From positions 1-57,879 of the forward strand of contig JACRCR010000075.1 of the NCBI GenBank assembly GCA_016218925.1: a stretch of DNA of 57,879 bases, written 5' to 3'. This DNA is from Deltaproteobacteria bacterium (lineage in GTDB: Bacteria; Desulfobacterota; Binatia; UBA1149; CAITLU01). The notes beneath the pieces are model-generated. The model was not told the DNA's origin. It did not search any database and saw nothing but the letters and a program-made list of their open reading frames with translations. Of this stretch, positions 24,173 to 32,473 are shown piece by piece. A program made the translations under genes and the position numbers. The first letter of the stretch is position 1. Each line of letters opens with the position of its first letter.

Positions 24173-24535
24173 TCAGGGCCGCTTTTTCGGTGTCCCGGCG
24201 CGAGCCTGAATGCGATCGACTCCGCGCTCCATCGCGTCGGCATCGCCGTGGGCCATGCTGCGGATGAACTCTGCTGTCACCACCCGCATGAGGGCACCTT
24301 CTGCGTCCCCAAGACGGTCGCCGAGCGTGGCCAGTTCGGCCATCGCCCTGGCCAGCCTGACCCCGGCCTCCGGAAGGTCTCCGCGGTCGCGAGCCGCCAG
24401 CCCGGCCAGCAACTCGGCGCGGACCCTGTCGAGCACCGGGACCACGTCGTCCCCAAGCACCACGCGCAACTCGCCCAGGCGCCCGAGGAAACTCTCCATC
24501 GCCCAGCGCCGTTCCTTGTCGCTGTCCGCTGCCAC
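24173..24535 (-). CDS. Hypothetical helical protein
   Basis: 120 residues from GTG 24535; ATG 24499 is a later alternative. Helical throughout (ELRVVLGDDVVPVLDRVRAELLAGLAARDRGDLPEAGVRLARAM), acidic and soluble, with a basic C-terminal end (GTPKKRP). The second half resembles a TPR-like repeat pair but no family is recognised. It is divergent from the pepP-like gene with ~95 bases between, where both promoters must lie. Confidence 0.6.
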   Translation of the reverse strand: MAADSDKERRWAMESFLGRLGELRVVLGDDVVPVLDRVRAELLAGLAARDRGDLPEAGVRLARAMAELATLGDRLGDAEGALMRVVTAEFIRSMAHGDADAMERGVDRIQARAGTPKKRP

Positions 24536-24629
24536 GCTATAAAGTCCCGATGCCGCCAGTGATTATCGACTGCACGCAGGCCCGAAGAAACAGACGGCGT
24601 CGCCTGCCGGCGCCGGCCGGTGCGCAGTC

Positions 24630-26081
24630 ATGACACCCCACGGACCCGACCCCGAAGCCTACGCCCAGCGGCGCCGCGCGGTGCGCGCCGATCTGGCGGC
24701 CGGCGCCGCTGGCGCAAGTAGCGGCACGGCCGGCACCGGTGCAAGCAGCCCGGGCACGAACGCCGGCACGAGCGGCGGCGCCGCTACCGGCAACGGCGCG
24801 AGCAACGCCGGCACCTGCAGCGGCGCGGTGCTGTTCCTGCCCGAAAGCCCCGAGCTGATCTTCTCCAACGACGTCCACTTCGCCTACCGGCCCGAGACCA
24901 ACCTGCGCTATCTGACCGGCTTCGAAGAGCCGGCCGCCCTGCTGCTGACCGCCCACGGCAGCGAAGAAGACGGCTTCACGCTGTGTGTGAAGCCGCGCGA
25001 CGAACAGAGCGAAACCTGGACCGGCCGTCGCGTGGGCCTCGACGGCGCCAAGGAGATCTACGGCGCCGACCACGCCTACGCGCTCGAGCAAACCTACGAG
25101 GTGCTGCTGCGCCACTTGCGGCACGCTGCCAAGCTCTACTACGGCCACAGCCGCGATCCGGCGGTCAATCAGAAGGTCCTCGAACTGGTCCACCAGGCCA
25201 ACGCCGAGCGTCCCAGGCGCGGCGGCGATCCGCTGGTGGTGGCCGAAGCCGGCCCGATGCTCGCCGAACATCGGCTGCGCAAGCGTCCCGAGGAGATCGC
25301 ACTGATGCGCACCGCCGGCCAGTTGAGTGCGATGGCGCACCGGCGATTGATGGAGACGCTGCGCCCCGGCGACCGCGAGTACCAGGCCCAGGCGCTGCTC
25401 GACTACGAATTTCGCTACCACGGCTGCGCCGGCCCCGCCTACGGCACCATCTGTGCCGGCGGCGCCAACGCCACGGTGCTGCACTACACCCGCAACGACG
25501 ACGTGCTGCGCGACCACGACCTGCTGCTGGTCGACGCCGGCGGCGAATACGGCGGCTACTGCGCCGACATCACACGAACGTTCCCGGTAGGCGCCGCGTT
25601 CTCGAAGCCGCAGGCAGGGCTCTACGATTGCGTGCTCGCCGCGCAACTGGCGGCGATCGACCTGGTGCGTCCGGGCGTGACGATCGAAGAAGTGCACAAG
25701 GCCTGCGTGCGAGTGCTGACCCAGGGGTTGCTCGACCTGGGCACCCTCGACGGTTCGCTCGACGAGTGCATCGAGAAGGCGAAGTACTCGCCGTTCTACA
25801 TGCACAACACCAGCCACTGGCTAGGCATGGACGTCCACGACGCCGGTACCTATCGCCGCGACGGTGCCTCGCAAAGGCTCGAACCCGGCATGGTACTGAC
25901 GGTGGAGCCGGGCCTGTACCTGCGCGCCGACGCACCGGTCGCGATCGAGTTTCGCGGCATCGGCATCCGCATCGAAGATGACGTTCTGGTGACTGAGGCC
26001 GGCGCCGAAGTGCTCACGCAGGCCGCGCCCAAGCAGCGCGCGGAACTCGAAACGCTGCGCCGCGCCGCGCTCGCGCGCTGA
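24630..26081 (+). CDS. Xaa-Pro aminopeptidase (M24B, PepP-like)
   Basis: 483 residues. An N-terminal aminopeptidase-P domain (YRPETNLRYLTGFEEP) is followed by the pita-bread catalytic domain. Metal ligands are visible: two Asp in LLVDAGGEYGGYCADITRTF, His in TSHWLGMDVHD, Glu in VLTVEPGLYL, and Glu in FRGIGIRIEDDVLV. It removes N-terminal residues before proline in the cytoplasm. Residues ~24-65 are a low-complexity Gly/Ala/Ser/Thr/Asn insert absent from ordinary PepP, within the N-terminal domain. It does not touch the active site, so activity is probably kept. Confidence 0.93.
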   Translation: MTPHGPDPEAYAQRRRAVRADLAAGAAGASSGTAGTGASSPGTNAGTSGGAATGNGASNAGTCSGAVLFLPESPELIFSNDVHFAYRPETNLRYLTGFEEPAALLLTAHGSEEDGFTLCVKPRDEQSETWTGRRVGLDGAKEIYGADHAYALEQTYEVLLRHLRHAAKLYYGHSRDPAVNQKVLELVHQANAERPRRGGDPLVVAEAGPMLAEHRLRKRPEEIALMRTAGQLSAMAHRRLMETLRPGDREYQAQALLDYEFRYHGCAGPAYGTICAGGANATVLHYTRNDDVLRDHDLLLVDAGGEYGGYCADITRTFPVGAAFSKPQAGLYDCVLAAQLAAIDLVRPGVTIEEVHKACVRVLTQGLLDLGTLDGSLDECIEKAKYSPFYMHNTSHWLGMDVHDAGTYRRDGASQRLEPGMVLTVEPGLYLRADAPVAIEFRGIGIRIEDDVLVTEAGAEVLTQAAPKQRAELETLRRAALAR

Positions 26082-26088
26082 ACCGGCG

Positions 26089-26436
26089 CTACTTGCGGGG
26101 CTGCGCTTGCCCTTCGGCGTTGCGTTCGAGGTAGGCGAAGATCTGCGCTTTCTCGCTGGTGCTCAGCGGAGGCAGTCCGGCACGGGCGATCACCGGCTCC
26201 ATCCGGGCGAGCTGCACGCGCCACATCTCCACCGTCATCGACCCCGGCTGGTGCGGGCGATGACACCCGGTGCTGCAGCGCGCGACGTAGAGTTTCTCGA
26301 CCGCGCTGCCCTCTTCGGGCAGCGGGCGCGAACAACCCGTAACGACGCTCGAAGCCACCGCGCCGGCAATCACGCCGAGAACGACCAGCGCCACCGCCGG
26401 CGCCGGCCACCGGCGGCCGCACGAGGGTCGTCTCAC
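26089..26436 (-). CDS. Small cytochrome c-like lipoprotein with CX3CH motif
   Basis: 115 residues. The start GTG 26436 overlaps the TGA of the upstream PTPS-family gene (GTGA). The N-terminal hydrophobic segment ends in VVTGC, a lipobox, so the protein is probably lipidated. The heme-type motif is VARCSTGCHRPHQPGSM: the two Cys are separated by three residues (C-x3-C-H) rather than two. The rest (MWRVQLARMEPVIARAGLPPLSTSEKAQIFAYLERNAEG) is the usual helical end of this small cytochrome family. If the heme is attached, it is an electron carrier on the outer face of the membrane. The spacing raises doubt about covalent heme. Confidence 0.72.
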   Translation of the reverse strand: MRRPSCGRRWPAPAVALVVLGVIAGAVASSVVTGCSRPLPEEGSAVEKLYVARCSTGCHRPHQPGSMTVEMWRVQLARMEPVIARAGLPPLSTSEKAQIFAYLERNAEGQAQPRK

Positions 26437-26921
26437 AGGTCGATCCGGTAGCGCGCCTCTTGGTTGGGAGCCTCGGCCACGCCGACCTCGAGCGTTACCA
26501 CGTGGCGCTCGCCGAGCACCGGCAGCGCGTCGCGCAGTTGCAGACACACGAAAGCCGCGAGCTCTTCGGCCGAGGAGTGAACGATGTCTAGCAGTACGCA
26601 GTCGGCCTGCGGGAACGAGAAGCGGGTGCCGTCCTCACAAACCATGCTGACCTGAGCCTCGCGCACGTCGATCGAGACCACGTCGCTGCGCATCGGCACC
26701 AGCACGCGTTCGTTGAGCCGGCTGCACACGTCGCGGGCGGCGCGCTTGATGTCGCCGAAGTCGACCACGTAGCCGTCGGCGCCCACCGGCCCTTCGATGC
26801 GCACCGACACCCGGTAGTTGTGCCCGTGCAGCCGCTCGCGAAATCCCCGGTAGGCGATGAAATGCGCAGCGTTGAACTTGAACGAGTCCTTGCTGACGAA
26901 GACTTCGTAGCGTGATTTCAC
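26433..26921 (-). CDS. 6-pyruvoyl-tetrahydropterin synthase/QueD family protein, PTPS-III-like active site
   Basis: 162 residues. Zinc ligands H20 (FNAAHF) and H32/H34 (LHGHNY) are kept. The position of the catalytic Cys of QueD (C-x3-HGH) is Arg, while Glu29 gives E-x-x-H-G-H, the pattern described for PTPS-III, which makes the folate precursor 6-hydroxymethyl-dihydropterin in place of FolB. QueE and FolE are both encoded further right in this window, so queuosine and folate routes are both plausible users. It uses dihydroneopterin triphosphate in the cytoplasm. The downstream cytochrome-like gene is translationally coupled, an odd pairing. Confidence 0.85.
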   Translation of the reverse strand: MKSRYEVFVSKDSFKFNAAHFIAYRGFRERLHGHNYRVSVRIEGPVGADGYVVDFGDIKRAARDVCSRLNERVLVPMRSDVVSIDVREAQVSMVCEDGTRFSFPQADCVLLDIVHSSAEELAAFVCLQLRDALPVLGERHVVTLEVGVAEAPNQEARYRIDL

Positions 26922-26989
26922 TGCTCGGCTCCTGCGCTCGAATCGTGATCTGGGACTCTCAATGGCTGCCGGCCGAGTAGACCGGCGCT

Positions 26990-28024
26990 TCAGGCCACCT
27001 CGGCGAACCGCTCGTCGAAGCGCCGCCCCTCCAGCATGAACTGGCGCAGCACCGTCTCGACCTCGTCGGCGCTGCGCGCCGCCCCGAGCGCCCTGCGCGC
27101 GGCCGCGCCTCCGGCAAACCCCTTGACCAGGCAGCAGCCCAGGCCGCGAAGCCTTCCGAGGTAGGCCCTTTCTTCCTTCGCCTCATCGAGAGCGCGGCGA
27201 AAGAACGACAGCAGCTGCACGCGCTCGGCCGGCGTCGCCGCCACCACCGCCTGCGCGCGCGCCAGCGCCCGCGTCTGCGCGAAGATCCACGGGTTGGCGA
27301 TCGCGCCGCGGCCGATCATCAAGCCGTCGGCATAGCCTTCGCGCAGCCGCGACAGCGCGGTCTGCGGATCGACGATGTCGCCGCTGCCGATCACCGGAAT
27401 GCTCGCGCGCCGCCTCAGTTCGGCGATCAGGTCCCAGTCGCAAAGACCGCTGTAGAGTTGCACGCGGGTACGGCCGTGCACCGCCAGCATCGCGGCACCT
27501 TCGTCCTCGACCATCCGCGCGACGTCCAGGGCGTTGCGCGCCGAGTCGTCCCACCCGGAGCGGATCTTGACGGTGAACGGTATCGACACCGCAGCGCGCA
27601 CCGCGCGCAGGATCTCGCGAAGCTGATCCGGAGTGCGCATCAGTTGCGCGCCGCCGCCGCGGCGCACCACCTTGGGAGCCGGACAGCCGCAGTTGATGTC
27701 TACGATGTCGGCGCCGGCCTCTTCCACCATCCGCGCCGCTGCGGCCATTCGCTCCACGTCGGCGCCGAAGATCTGGATCGAGATCGGCCTTTCGGTGGCG
27801 TCAAACCGCATCATCGCCGTGGTCTTGGCGTTGGCGCGGGTCAGCCCCTCCACCGCGATGAACTCACTGACCAGCAGTCCCACGGCATCTTCGCTGGCCT
27901 GCTGCACGGTGCGGCGAAAGGCGCTGTCGGTAACCCCCGACATCGGCGACAGCACCAGGTTGGTGCGAAGCTGGACCGGGCCGATCCGCAAAGGTCGCAG
28001 CACAGAGTCTGGGGTCGTGGTCAT
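26990..28024 (-). CDS. dusB: tRNA-dihydrouridine synthase (DusB-like)
   Basis: 344 residues. The FMN TIM barrel begins NLVLSPMSGVTDSAFRRTV. The catalytic Cys is in DIVDINCGCPAPKVV, the Lys in FTVKIRSGWD, and the His in LAVHGRTRVQLYSG. GSGDIVDP and MIGRGAIANPWIF bind the FMN phosphate. It reduces uridines in tRNA D-loops using FMN/NADPH. The subgroup is closest to DusB by motif; the exact target position is inferred. Confidence 0.93.
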   Translation of the reverse strand: MTTTPDSVLRPLRIGPVQLRTNLVLSPMSGVTDSAFRRTVQQASEDAVGLLVSEFIAVEGLTRANAKTTAMMRFDATERPISIQIFGADVERMAAAARMVEEAGADIVDINCGCPAPKVVRRGGGAQLMRTPDQLREILRAVRAAVSIPFTVKIRSGWDDSARNALDVARMVEDEGAAMLAVHGRTRVQLYSGLCDWDLIAELRRRASIPVIGSGDIVDPQTALSRLREGYADGLMIGRGAIANPWIFAQTRALARAQAVVAATPAERVQLLSFFRRALDEAKEERAYLGRLRGLGCCLVKGFAGGAAARRALGAARSADEVETVLRQFMLEGRRFDERFAEVA

Positions 28025-28120
28025 CGTCTATAGCGCCGCCGGCAGGCCGGCGAGTCTAGCCGAGCGCCCTTCCAAGATCACCCGCCGGCGCGGCCGGCGA
28101 GGGGCTCCCAGATGCCGGGC

Positions 28121-28372
28121 TCAATCACGCTCGGCCACGGCACGCGGAAAGAACACCGAGTGGGTCACCCCGTAGGGTTTGTCCTCGTAGACGAACGCCT
28201 CTTCGACCGGGACTTCGAGCGCTCGACAGATCTTCAGCGCGGTGCGGACGGTTGGAACGATGCGCGAGTTCTTGACGCGGTTTATGTAGCTCTGCGCCAG
28301 CCCGGTGCGGCGCGACAGTTCCATCTCGGTCCAGCCCTTGTCGTAGAGGATCTTCGAAAGCGTGGTCTTCAC
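28121..28372 (-). CDS. Small XRE-family transcriptional regulator
   Basis: 83 residues. Almost the whole protein is a Cro/C1-type helix-turn-helix (LSKILYDKGWTEMELSRRTG, LAQSYINRVKNSRIVPTVRTALKICRALEVPVEEAF), with a short tail. It stands alone, between dusB and the Cys-rich protein gene, so its target is not evident; autoregulation is typical for the family. A prophage or toxin-antitoxin origin is possible, but no partner gene is nearby. Confidence 0.85.
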   Translation of the reverse strand: MKTTLSKILYDKGWTEMELSRRTGLAQSYINRVKNSRIVPTVRTALKICRALEVPVEEAFVYEDKPYGVTHSVFFPRAVAERD

Positions 28373-28523
28373 GGTGGCCCCCTTGGCTCATTCAGCGTTG
28401 GAGCACCCTTAACGAAGCCGCGGCCGGAGCGTCAATTACACGGACGCATGGTGCGCTCGCAAATGCGCCTTCGGGCTTCGCGCAACGATATCCGCGCGCG
28501 TGCATATGCGAGGGTGAAACGAG

Positions 28524-28558
28524 AAGGCCCCGGTCAGGACGAACCCGGCCGGGGCCTT
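28524..28558 (-). terminator. Intrinsic terminator after the Cys-rich protein gene
   Basis: A 10-bp GC stem (AAGGCCCCGG with CCGGGGCCTT) around a 15-base loop. On the minus strand it follows the stop at 28600 and ends in CTCGTTTC. The short U stretch makes it moderate; it may also work from the plus side. Confidence 0.65.
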
Positions 28559-28599
28559 TCGTTCACGCTCGCCTGATGCGAGCCGGCGTCGCCGCTAGC

Positions 28600-31017
28600 T
28601 CACGGGCAATTGCTCGATCCCGGCGTGTACTGCACGTTGTGGTCGCTCTTGCAGAACGTCGCCGACTCGGCCTGGTTCACCGTGCGGCCCGGGCCCGGCA
28701 GGCCGCTGGTCGAGTTGATGCCGCCACTGGAGGTCGGCGGGATGCAGAAGGTCGCGGCGCCCACCGGGAACTGCGGATCGGGAGCGCCGGTCGCGAGGAT
28801 CGGATTGAGGAAACACTTGCGACGCGGCGCCAGCGTACAGTTACCGGCGGGGCCGCCCACCGCCTCGGGCGCGCAGTCGGCGTTGGTGTTGCACGCCAGC
28901 ACGCCTCGACCGTCGGCGGTAACCGCACCGTCGCAGCTCTTGTCGTCCGGACCGCTGCTGCACTCGCCGTGAATGCCGTCGCCGACGTCGTCGCAGGTGT
29001 CGCCGAGCGCGCAGCCGTTGGGTAGCACCTCCGTCACCCCGGCACCGTTGGACGAGCAGGTCGAGACGTTGCAGGTGGTGGTGTAGTTCTGGCAGTCTGC
29101 GTTGGTCGTACACGCAACGCCGGTTCCCAAAGAGCAACGCGTGCCACCGAGGGCGGTGCAGGCCCCGAGGCTCAGATTGACGCAGTTCGCGTCGGCGGTG
29201 CATGGAAAGTTCCCGCTCGGAACGTTGCAGGTTCCGCCCAGCGGCGTGCAGTCGCTGTCCGAGGAGCACGGCACCTGCCGGTTCGTCGAACTCCCGCTGC
29301 ACTGCCTGCACGCGCACATCGCGGTCCCGGCGCCGGCGCCGTCGCAGTCGACGCCGAACCCGAGCGATGAAGTACCGGTGCTCTGGTTCAGATTGATGAC
29401 CAGGCCGGAACCCGACACGTTCGAGCCGCTGGTGGGCTGGCAGTCCAGGCTGTAGTAGCCGGTGGTCCCTCCCGGCGGTGTGTATGGACCGTACGAAATC
29501 GGGAACGATTTGTTGATGCCGGTCGCGTCACAGGACAGCCCGGCGCTTACGCCACCTACGCAGGTACCGTCGCGAATCCCGTCGTCGAAGACCGTGTCGC
29601 CGTCGCAGTGCGGGCACGGATCGACCGTCGTGGCGCCGCCGCCGAAGTAGACGCGGGTGCGCAGCTTGGCCGAGATCTGCCCTGAACCCTCATCGATGTT
29701 GGCGGTACCCGATATGTCCTGCGAGAAGCGGTTGACGATGCAGGCCGGCGTGCCGGCCGCCGACAGCGGGAACGGCGCGCCGAAGTAGCAGTCGCAGGTG
29801 TTGCCGCCGCAGTTGACTGCGTCGGCCGCGAACGGCTGGTCGCAAACCGTGCGGGTATCGTTGCTGCAGCGGCAGTTACCGGGACCCGGGTCCACGCCGA
29901 CTACCGCGCACTCTCCGCAGCCGGGGCTCGGCGGTCCGGGGCACACCAGACGGGCTTGGGTAAGCACCGAGTCGTTTATGTCGGCGCCGTGCGAGAGCCC
30001 GCTAAAGCCGCTGTCGAGTGAAGTAACTGTAACGCAATGACCGAGGGCCACATCGCAGGTGCGCGGCGTCGCGCAGTCGGTATTGCTGGTGCACGCGATC
30101 GTGCTGTCGTGCGAGTACAGCACCAACTGCCCGAGGTCCGGACACAGCGCATGGCTGGTCGGCGGCAGCGTGGTGGTGGTCGTTGTGGTGGTGGTGGTCG
30201 TCGTCACCGCGGAGCCGAGCTGGAGAACCTGTCCGACGATCTCCTGGGCGCTGTCGAGAGCGTCCTGCTTCACGCAGTCGGCCACCAGGAACTGGCCCGA
30301 GGCGCAGGAATCCAGATTGCCGAAGTTCGCGGCCGAGCAACTGTCGGCAATCTTGTCGTGCGCCTTGGTCGCCGCGTCACCGACCTTCGTACTCGGGAAG
30401 TTGTCGACCACGCAGGCATCGGTGGTCACCACTCCGCCCTTCTCGGCGGTGCTCTGGCACTTGGTGACGTCGCTCATCACTGCGTTGTAGGCCTTGGCAC
30501 CGTTGGTGCCGATGGCGAGCTGGCACTTGCTGTCATCCTTGCTCAGTGGCACCACCGCAGGCGTGCCGTTGGTGGCATCGCTGAACGCTTCGGCATTGGC
30601 GCGCGCCAGACAGATGATGCAGTCGGTTACGTCGGTATAGTCCGCGATCGCGCCGGCACACGGCGCCGGACACTCGTAGTACAGACCATCGGCGGGCGTG
30701 AGCCCGAAGCACTTGCCGCCCGTCAGCGCGACTTCGCTCAGCTTGCTCTCGGCCTTGGCGACCTTGCCTTTGGCGGCGTCGGCGGCCGCGATGCTGTTGC
30801 AGTTGGTGCCCGAGAGCGCCGCGTCCTTCGAGCGCGCTTTGTGGCACCCGGTCAGAGTCTTCAAGATGATCTTGGAAAGCTTGCCCGAGGCCTTTTCGAT
30901 GGCCCCGCGGCACGCCAGCGTAGACGAGCTGAACGCCGCCGAAGCCGGCTGTCCGCTGCCGGCCACCAGGACCAGCGCGGTAACTACCGCTCCCAGAATT
31001 CGAATGTTCCTTCCCAT
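28600..31017 (-). CDS. Large secreted Cys-rich protein with poly-Thr linker
   Basis: 805 residues from ATG 31017 with GGAGGAG upstream; an open frame continuing to 31947 is an artefact overlapping the porin gene. A signal peptide (ILGAVVTALVLVAGSGQPASA) leads into a helical Cys-paired N-terminal region of ~250 residues. A run of about 12 Thr then LPPTS follows as a linker. The rest is Cys-dense, with repeated CTSNTDC/CSSDSDC/CTADANC/CNTNADC units that look like Ca-binding or disulfide repeats. No catalytic motif or covalent heme site is visible. It is probably an exported surface or matrix protein; similar Thr-linked Cys-rich proteins occur in uncultured deltaproteobacterial/Binatia genomes (from memory). 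Confidence 0.8.
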   Translation of the reverse strand: MGRNIRILGAVVTALVLVAGSGQPASAAFSSSTLACRGAIEKASGKLSKIILKTLTGCHKARSKDAALSGTNCNSIAAADAAKGKVAKAESKLSEVALTGGKCFGLTPADGLYYECPAPCAGAIADYTDVTDCIICLARANAEAFSDATNGTPAVVPLSKDDSKCQLAIGTNGAKAYNAVMSDVTKCQSTAEKGGVVTTDACVVDNFPSTKVGDAATKAHDKIADSCSAANFGNLDSCASGQFLVADCVKQDALDSAQEIVGQVLQLGSAVTTTTTTTTTTTTLPPTSHALCPDLGQLVLYSHDSTIACTSNTDCATPRTCDVALGHCVTVTSLDSGFSGLSHGADINDSVLTQARLVCPGPPSPGCGECAVVGVDPGPGNCRCSNDTRTVCDQPFAADAVNCGGNTCDCYFGAPFPLSAAGTPACIVNRFSQDISGTANIDEGSGQISAKLRTRVYFGGGATTVDPCPHCDGDTVFDDGIRDGTCVGGVSAGLSCDATGINKSFPISYGPYTPPGGTTGYYSLDCQPTSGSNVSGSGLVINLNQSTGTSSLGFGVDCDGAGAGTAMCACRQCSGSSTNRQVPCSSDSDCTPLGGTCNVPSGNFPCTADANCVNLSLGACTALGGTRCSLGTGVACTTNADCQNYTTTCNVSTCSSNGAGVTEVLPNGCALGDTCDDVGDGIHGECSSGPDDKSCDGAVTADGRGVLACNTNADCAPEAVGGPAGNCTLAPRRKCFLNPILATGAPDPQFPVGAATFCIPPTSSGGINSTSGLPGPGRTVNQAESATFCKSDHNVQYTPGSSNCP

Positions 31018-31327
31018 CACTGTCTCCTCCATATTCAGTCCCGAAGCGGCGGGGCGAGTCCCAGGTCGGTCGGTTCCCCGAAACCGCATGACCGCGGAAC
31101 CTATACCTAGCCAACCGGCCTGTCGATTGGCAAGGGCACAAACGCTCCGCTGCCCCACTGGGGGCCTCGATCTCAGACTCCGAGCGAACCCGGCGAGTAA
31201 GCGCCCCAAACCTTCGGGGCTGAAAACGAAGAGGCCCCCCTGTTGCCAGGGAGGCCTCTTGTTGCGAGCCCCGAAGGGCCCTGTCTCGTATCGGGCCAGG
31301 CGGGGGAACCCCGCTGGTCGAGGCGTC
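31018..31327. other. Intergenic interval with nested stem-loops
   Basis: About 310 bases between the Cys-rich gene and the porin-like gene. It holds the porin's terminator structure (31211-31277), which leaves ~190 bases for the promoter of the Cys-rich gene. No open frame is credible. Confidence 0.5.
31211..31277 (-). terminator. Nested hairpin terminator of the porin-like gene
   Basis: The inner stem pairs AAGAGGCC (31229-31236) with GGCCTCTT (31253-31260), plus extra C/G pairs. On the minus strand the 3' side continues CGTTTTC. An outer stem, CCTTCGGGGCT (31211-31221) with AGCCCCGAAGG (31267-31277), encloses it. It lies ~50 bases after the porin stop. Confidence 0.75.
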
Positions 31328-32473
31328 TTACTCGTCGCCGGTTGCCGGGGTCCACAGGAGCTGGACCGACAGCACGTTGTCGAGATTGTCCGGGCTACCG
31401 CCGATGGTGTCGTCATCGGCGAAGATGTTCTCGGTCGCCGCGTCGAGGCGATACTCGGCGCGAACCACGACGCCGTCGGTGATCTCGTAGCCGCCGGTGG
31501 CGGTGAAGCTCCAGATGCTGTTGTCGTGAGCTCCGCCGGCAACCGTGTTGCCGTTGGTGGCGTCGATCTCCTCGGTGAACGAGCCGCGCAGGTCGGCGCT
31601 CCACGGTCCCCAGGTTGCGCCGCCGTACAGCGTGACGTCCCACATGCTGAGATCCAGCGCGTTGAGGTCGTTGTTGCCGTTGAAGTACGTGCCTTCAACA
31701 CCGTAGCGGCAATTGTTGTAGTTGCCGGCCAGCACACCGTTGATCTCGTAGAGATCCTTGTCGTCGGTCTCTTCGCTCCAGATCCCGGCCAGTCGCAGGT
31801 CGAGGTCGCCCACCGCCGCACCGACCGCGCCGACGATCGCGTACTCGTCGTCGGGATTGTTGACGGTCGGATCGGTGACGGCGAAGCCGTTGACCACGCC
31901 GACCATGGTGTTGAAGTTGCCGCTCTCGGCCGACAGCGCCACGCCATCGTGGTTGATCGGCTGGAAGCTGTACGCCCGCGAACGGCTGATGTTCGGGTTG
32001 GCCCACGGCTCGAGGACTTCGTAGCCGATCGGGGTCGGCATGCGGCCCGCAGTCACCATCAGCGGACCGGCATCGACCGCGAGGTACATCTCCTGCATCG
32101 CGAAGCTGTCGTCGAGCGTGCTGTTCTTGACCAGCTTGGCCATGTCGCCGAAATCGAGCTTGGCGCCGTAGGTGACCGGACCGCGGGTGCCGCTGATCCC
32201 GATCTGCACCATGTCGATGTTGAATGATTCGTCCTGTTCGAAGCTCGAGTAGAGCTTCTGGTTCTCGCCGGTCGAGGTGTCGGGATCGTTGATGTCGTAG
32301 GTGTACGAGGTCGACGCTCCGAAGGTGAAATTGGGGCCGTCGTTCGATTGAGCGGCCGGACCGCCGCCTGGCGTGTGTCCCGGGTGCTCTTCGTGCGGGG
32401 TTTCGGCTCTGACGCCGACCGCGGTGCCGACGATCAGCAGACCGGCTGCTGCAAATCCAATGAACTTCCTCAT
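31328..32473 (-). CDS. Outer-membrane porin-like beta-barrel protein
   Basis: 381 residues from ATG 32473 with AAGGAGG upstream. The signal peptide (FIGFAAAGLLIVGTAVGVRA) is followed by a His-rich segment (TPHEEHPGHTPGGG). Alternating strands such as TYGAKLDFGDMAKLV, LMVTAGRMPTPIGYEVLEP and GVVVRAEYRLDAATENIFADDD follow. The sequence ends in VLSVQLLWTPATGDE, where an aromatic barrel-closing strand is near but not at the last residue. The GR-x-P-x-P-GYE motif is common in porin-like proteins of this class. It would form a diffusion channel; the substrate is unknown. The His-rich N-terminus might bind metal. Confidence 0.85.
   Translation of the reverse strand: MRKFIGFAAAGLLIVGTAVGVRAETPHEEHPGHTPGGGPAAQSNDGPNFTFGASTSYTYDINDPDTSTGENQKLYSSFEQDESFNIDMVQIGISGTRGPVTYGAKLDFGDMAKLVKNSTLDDSFAMQEMYLAVDAGPLMVTAGRMPTPIGYEVLEPWANPNISRSRAYSFQPINHDGVALSAESGNFNTMVGVVNGFAVTDPTVNNPDDEYAIVGAVGAAVGDLDLRLAGIWSEETDDKDLYEINGVLAGNYNNCRYGVEGTYFNGNNDLNALDLSMWDVTLYGGATWGPWSADLRGSFTEEIDATNGNTVAGGAHDNSIWSFTATGGYEITDGVVVRAEYRLDAATENIFADDDTIGGSPDNLDNVLSVQLLWTPATGDE

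Noticed and set aside
28121-28372. XRE gene as part of a toxin-antitoxin pair
   Set aside because: No small partner gene is adjacent on either side, so it is listed as a solitary regulator.
31018-31947. Upstream extension of the Cys-rich protein frame into the porin gene
   Set aside because: The extension is out of frame with the porin and low in sense; a good ribosome binding site and signal peptide mark the true start at 31017.
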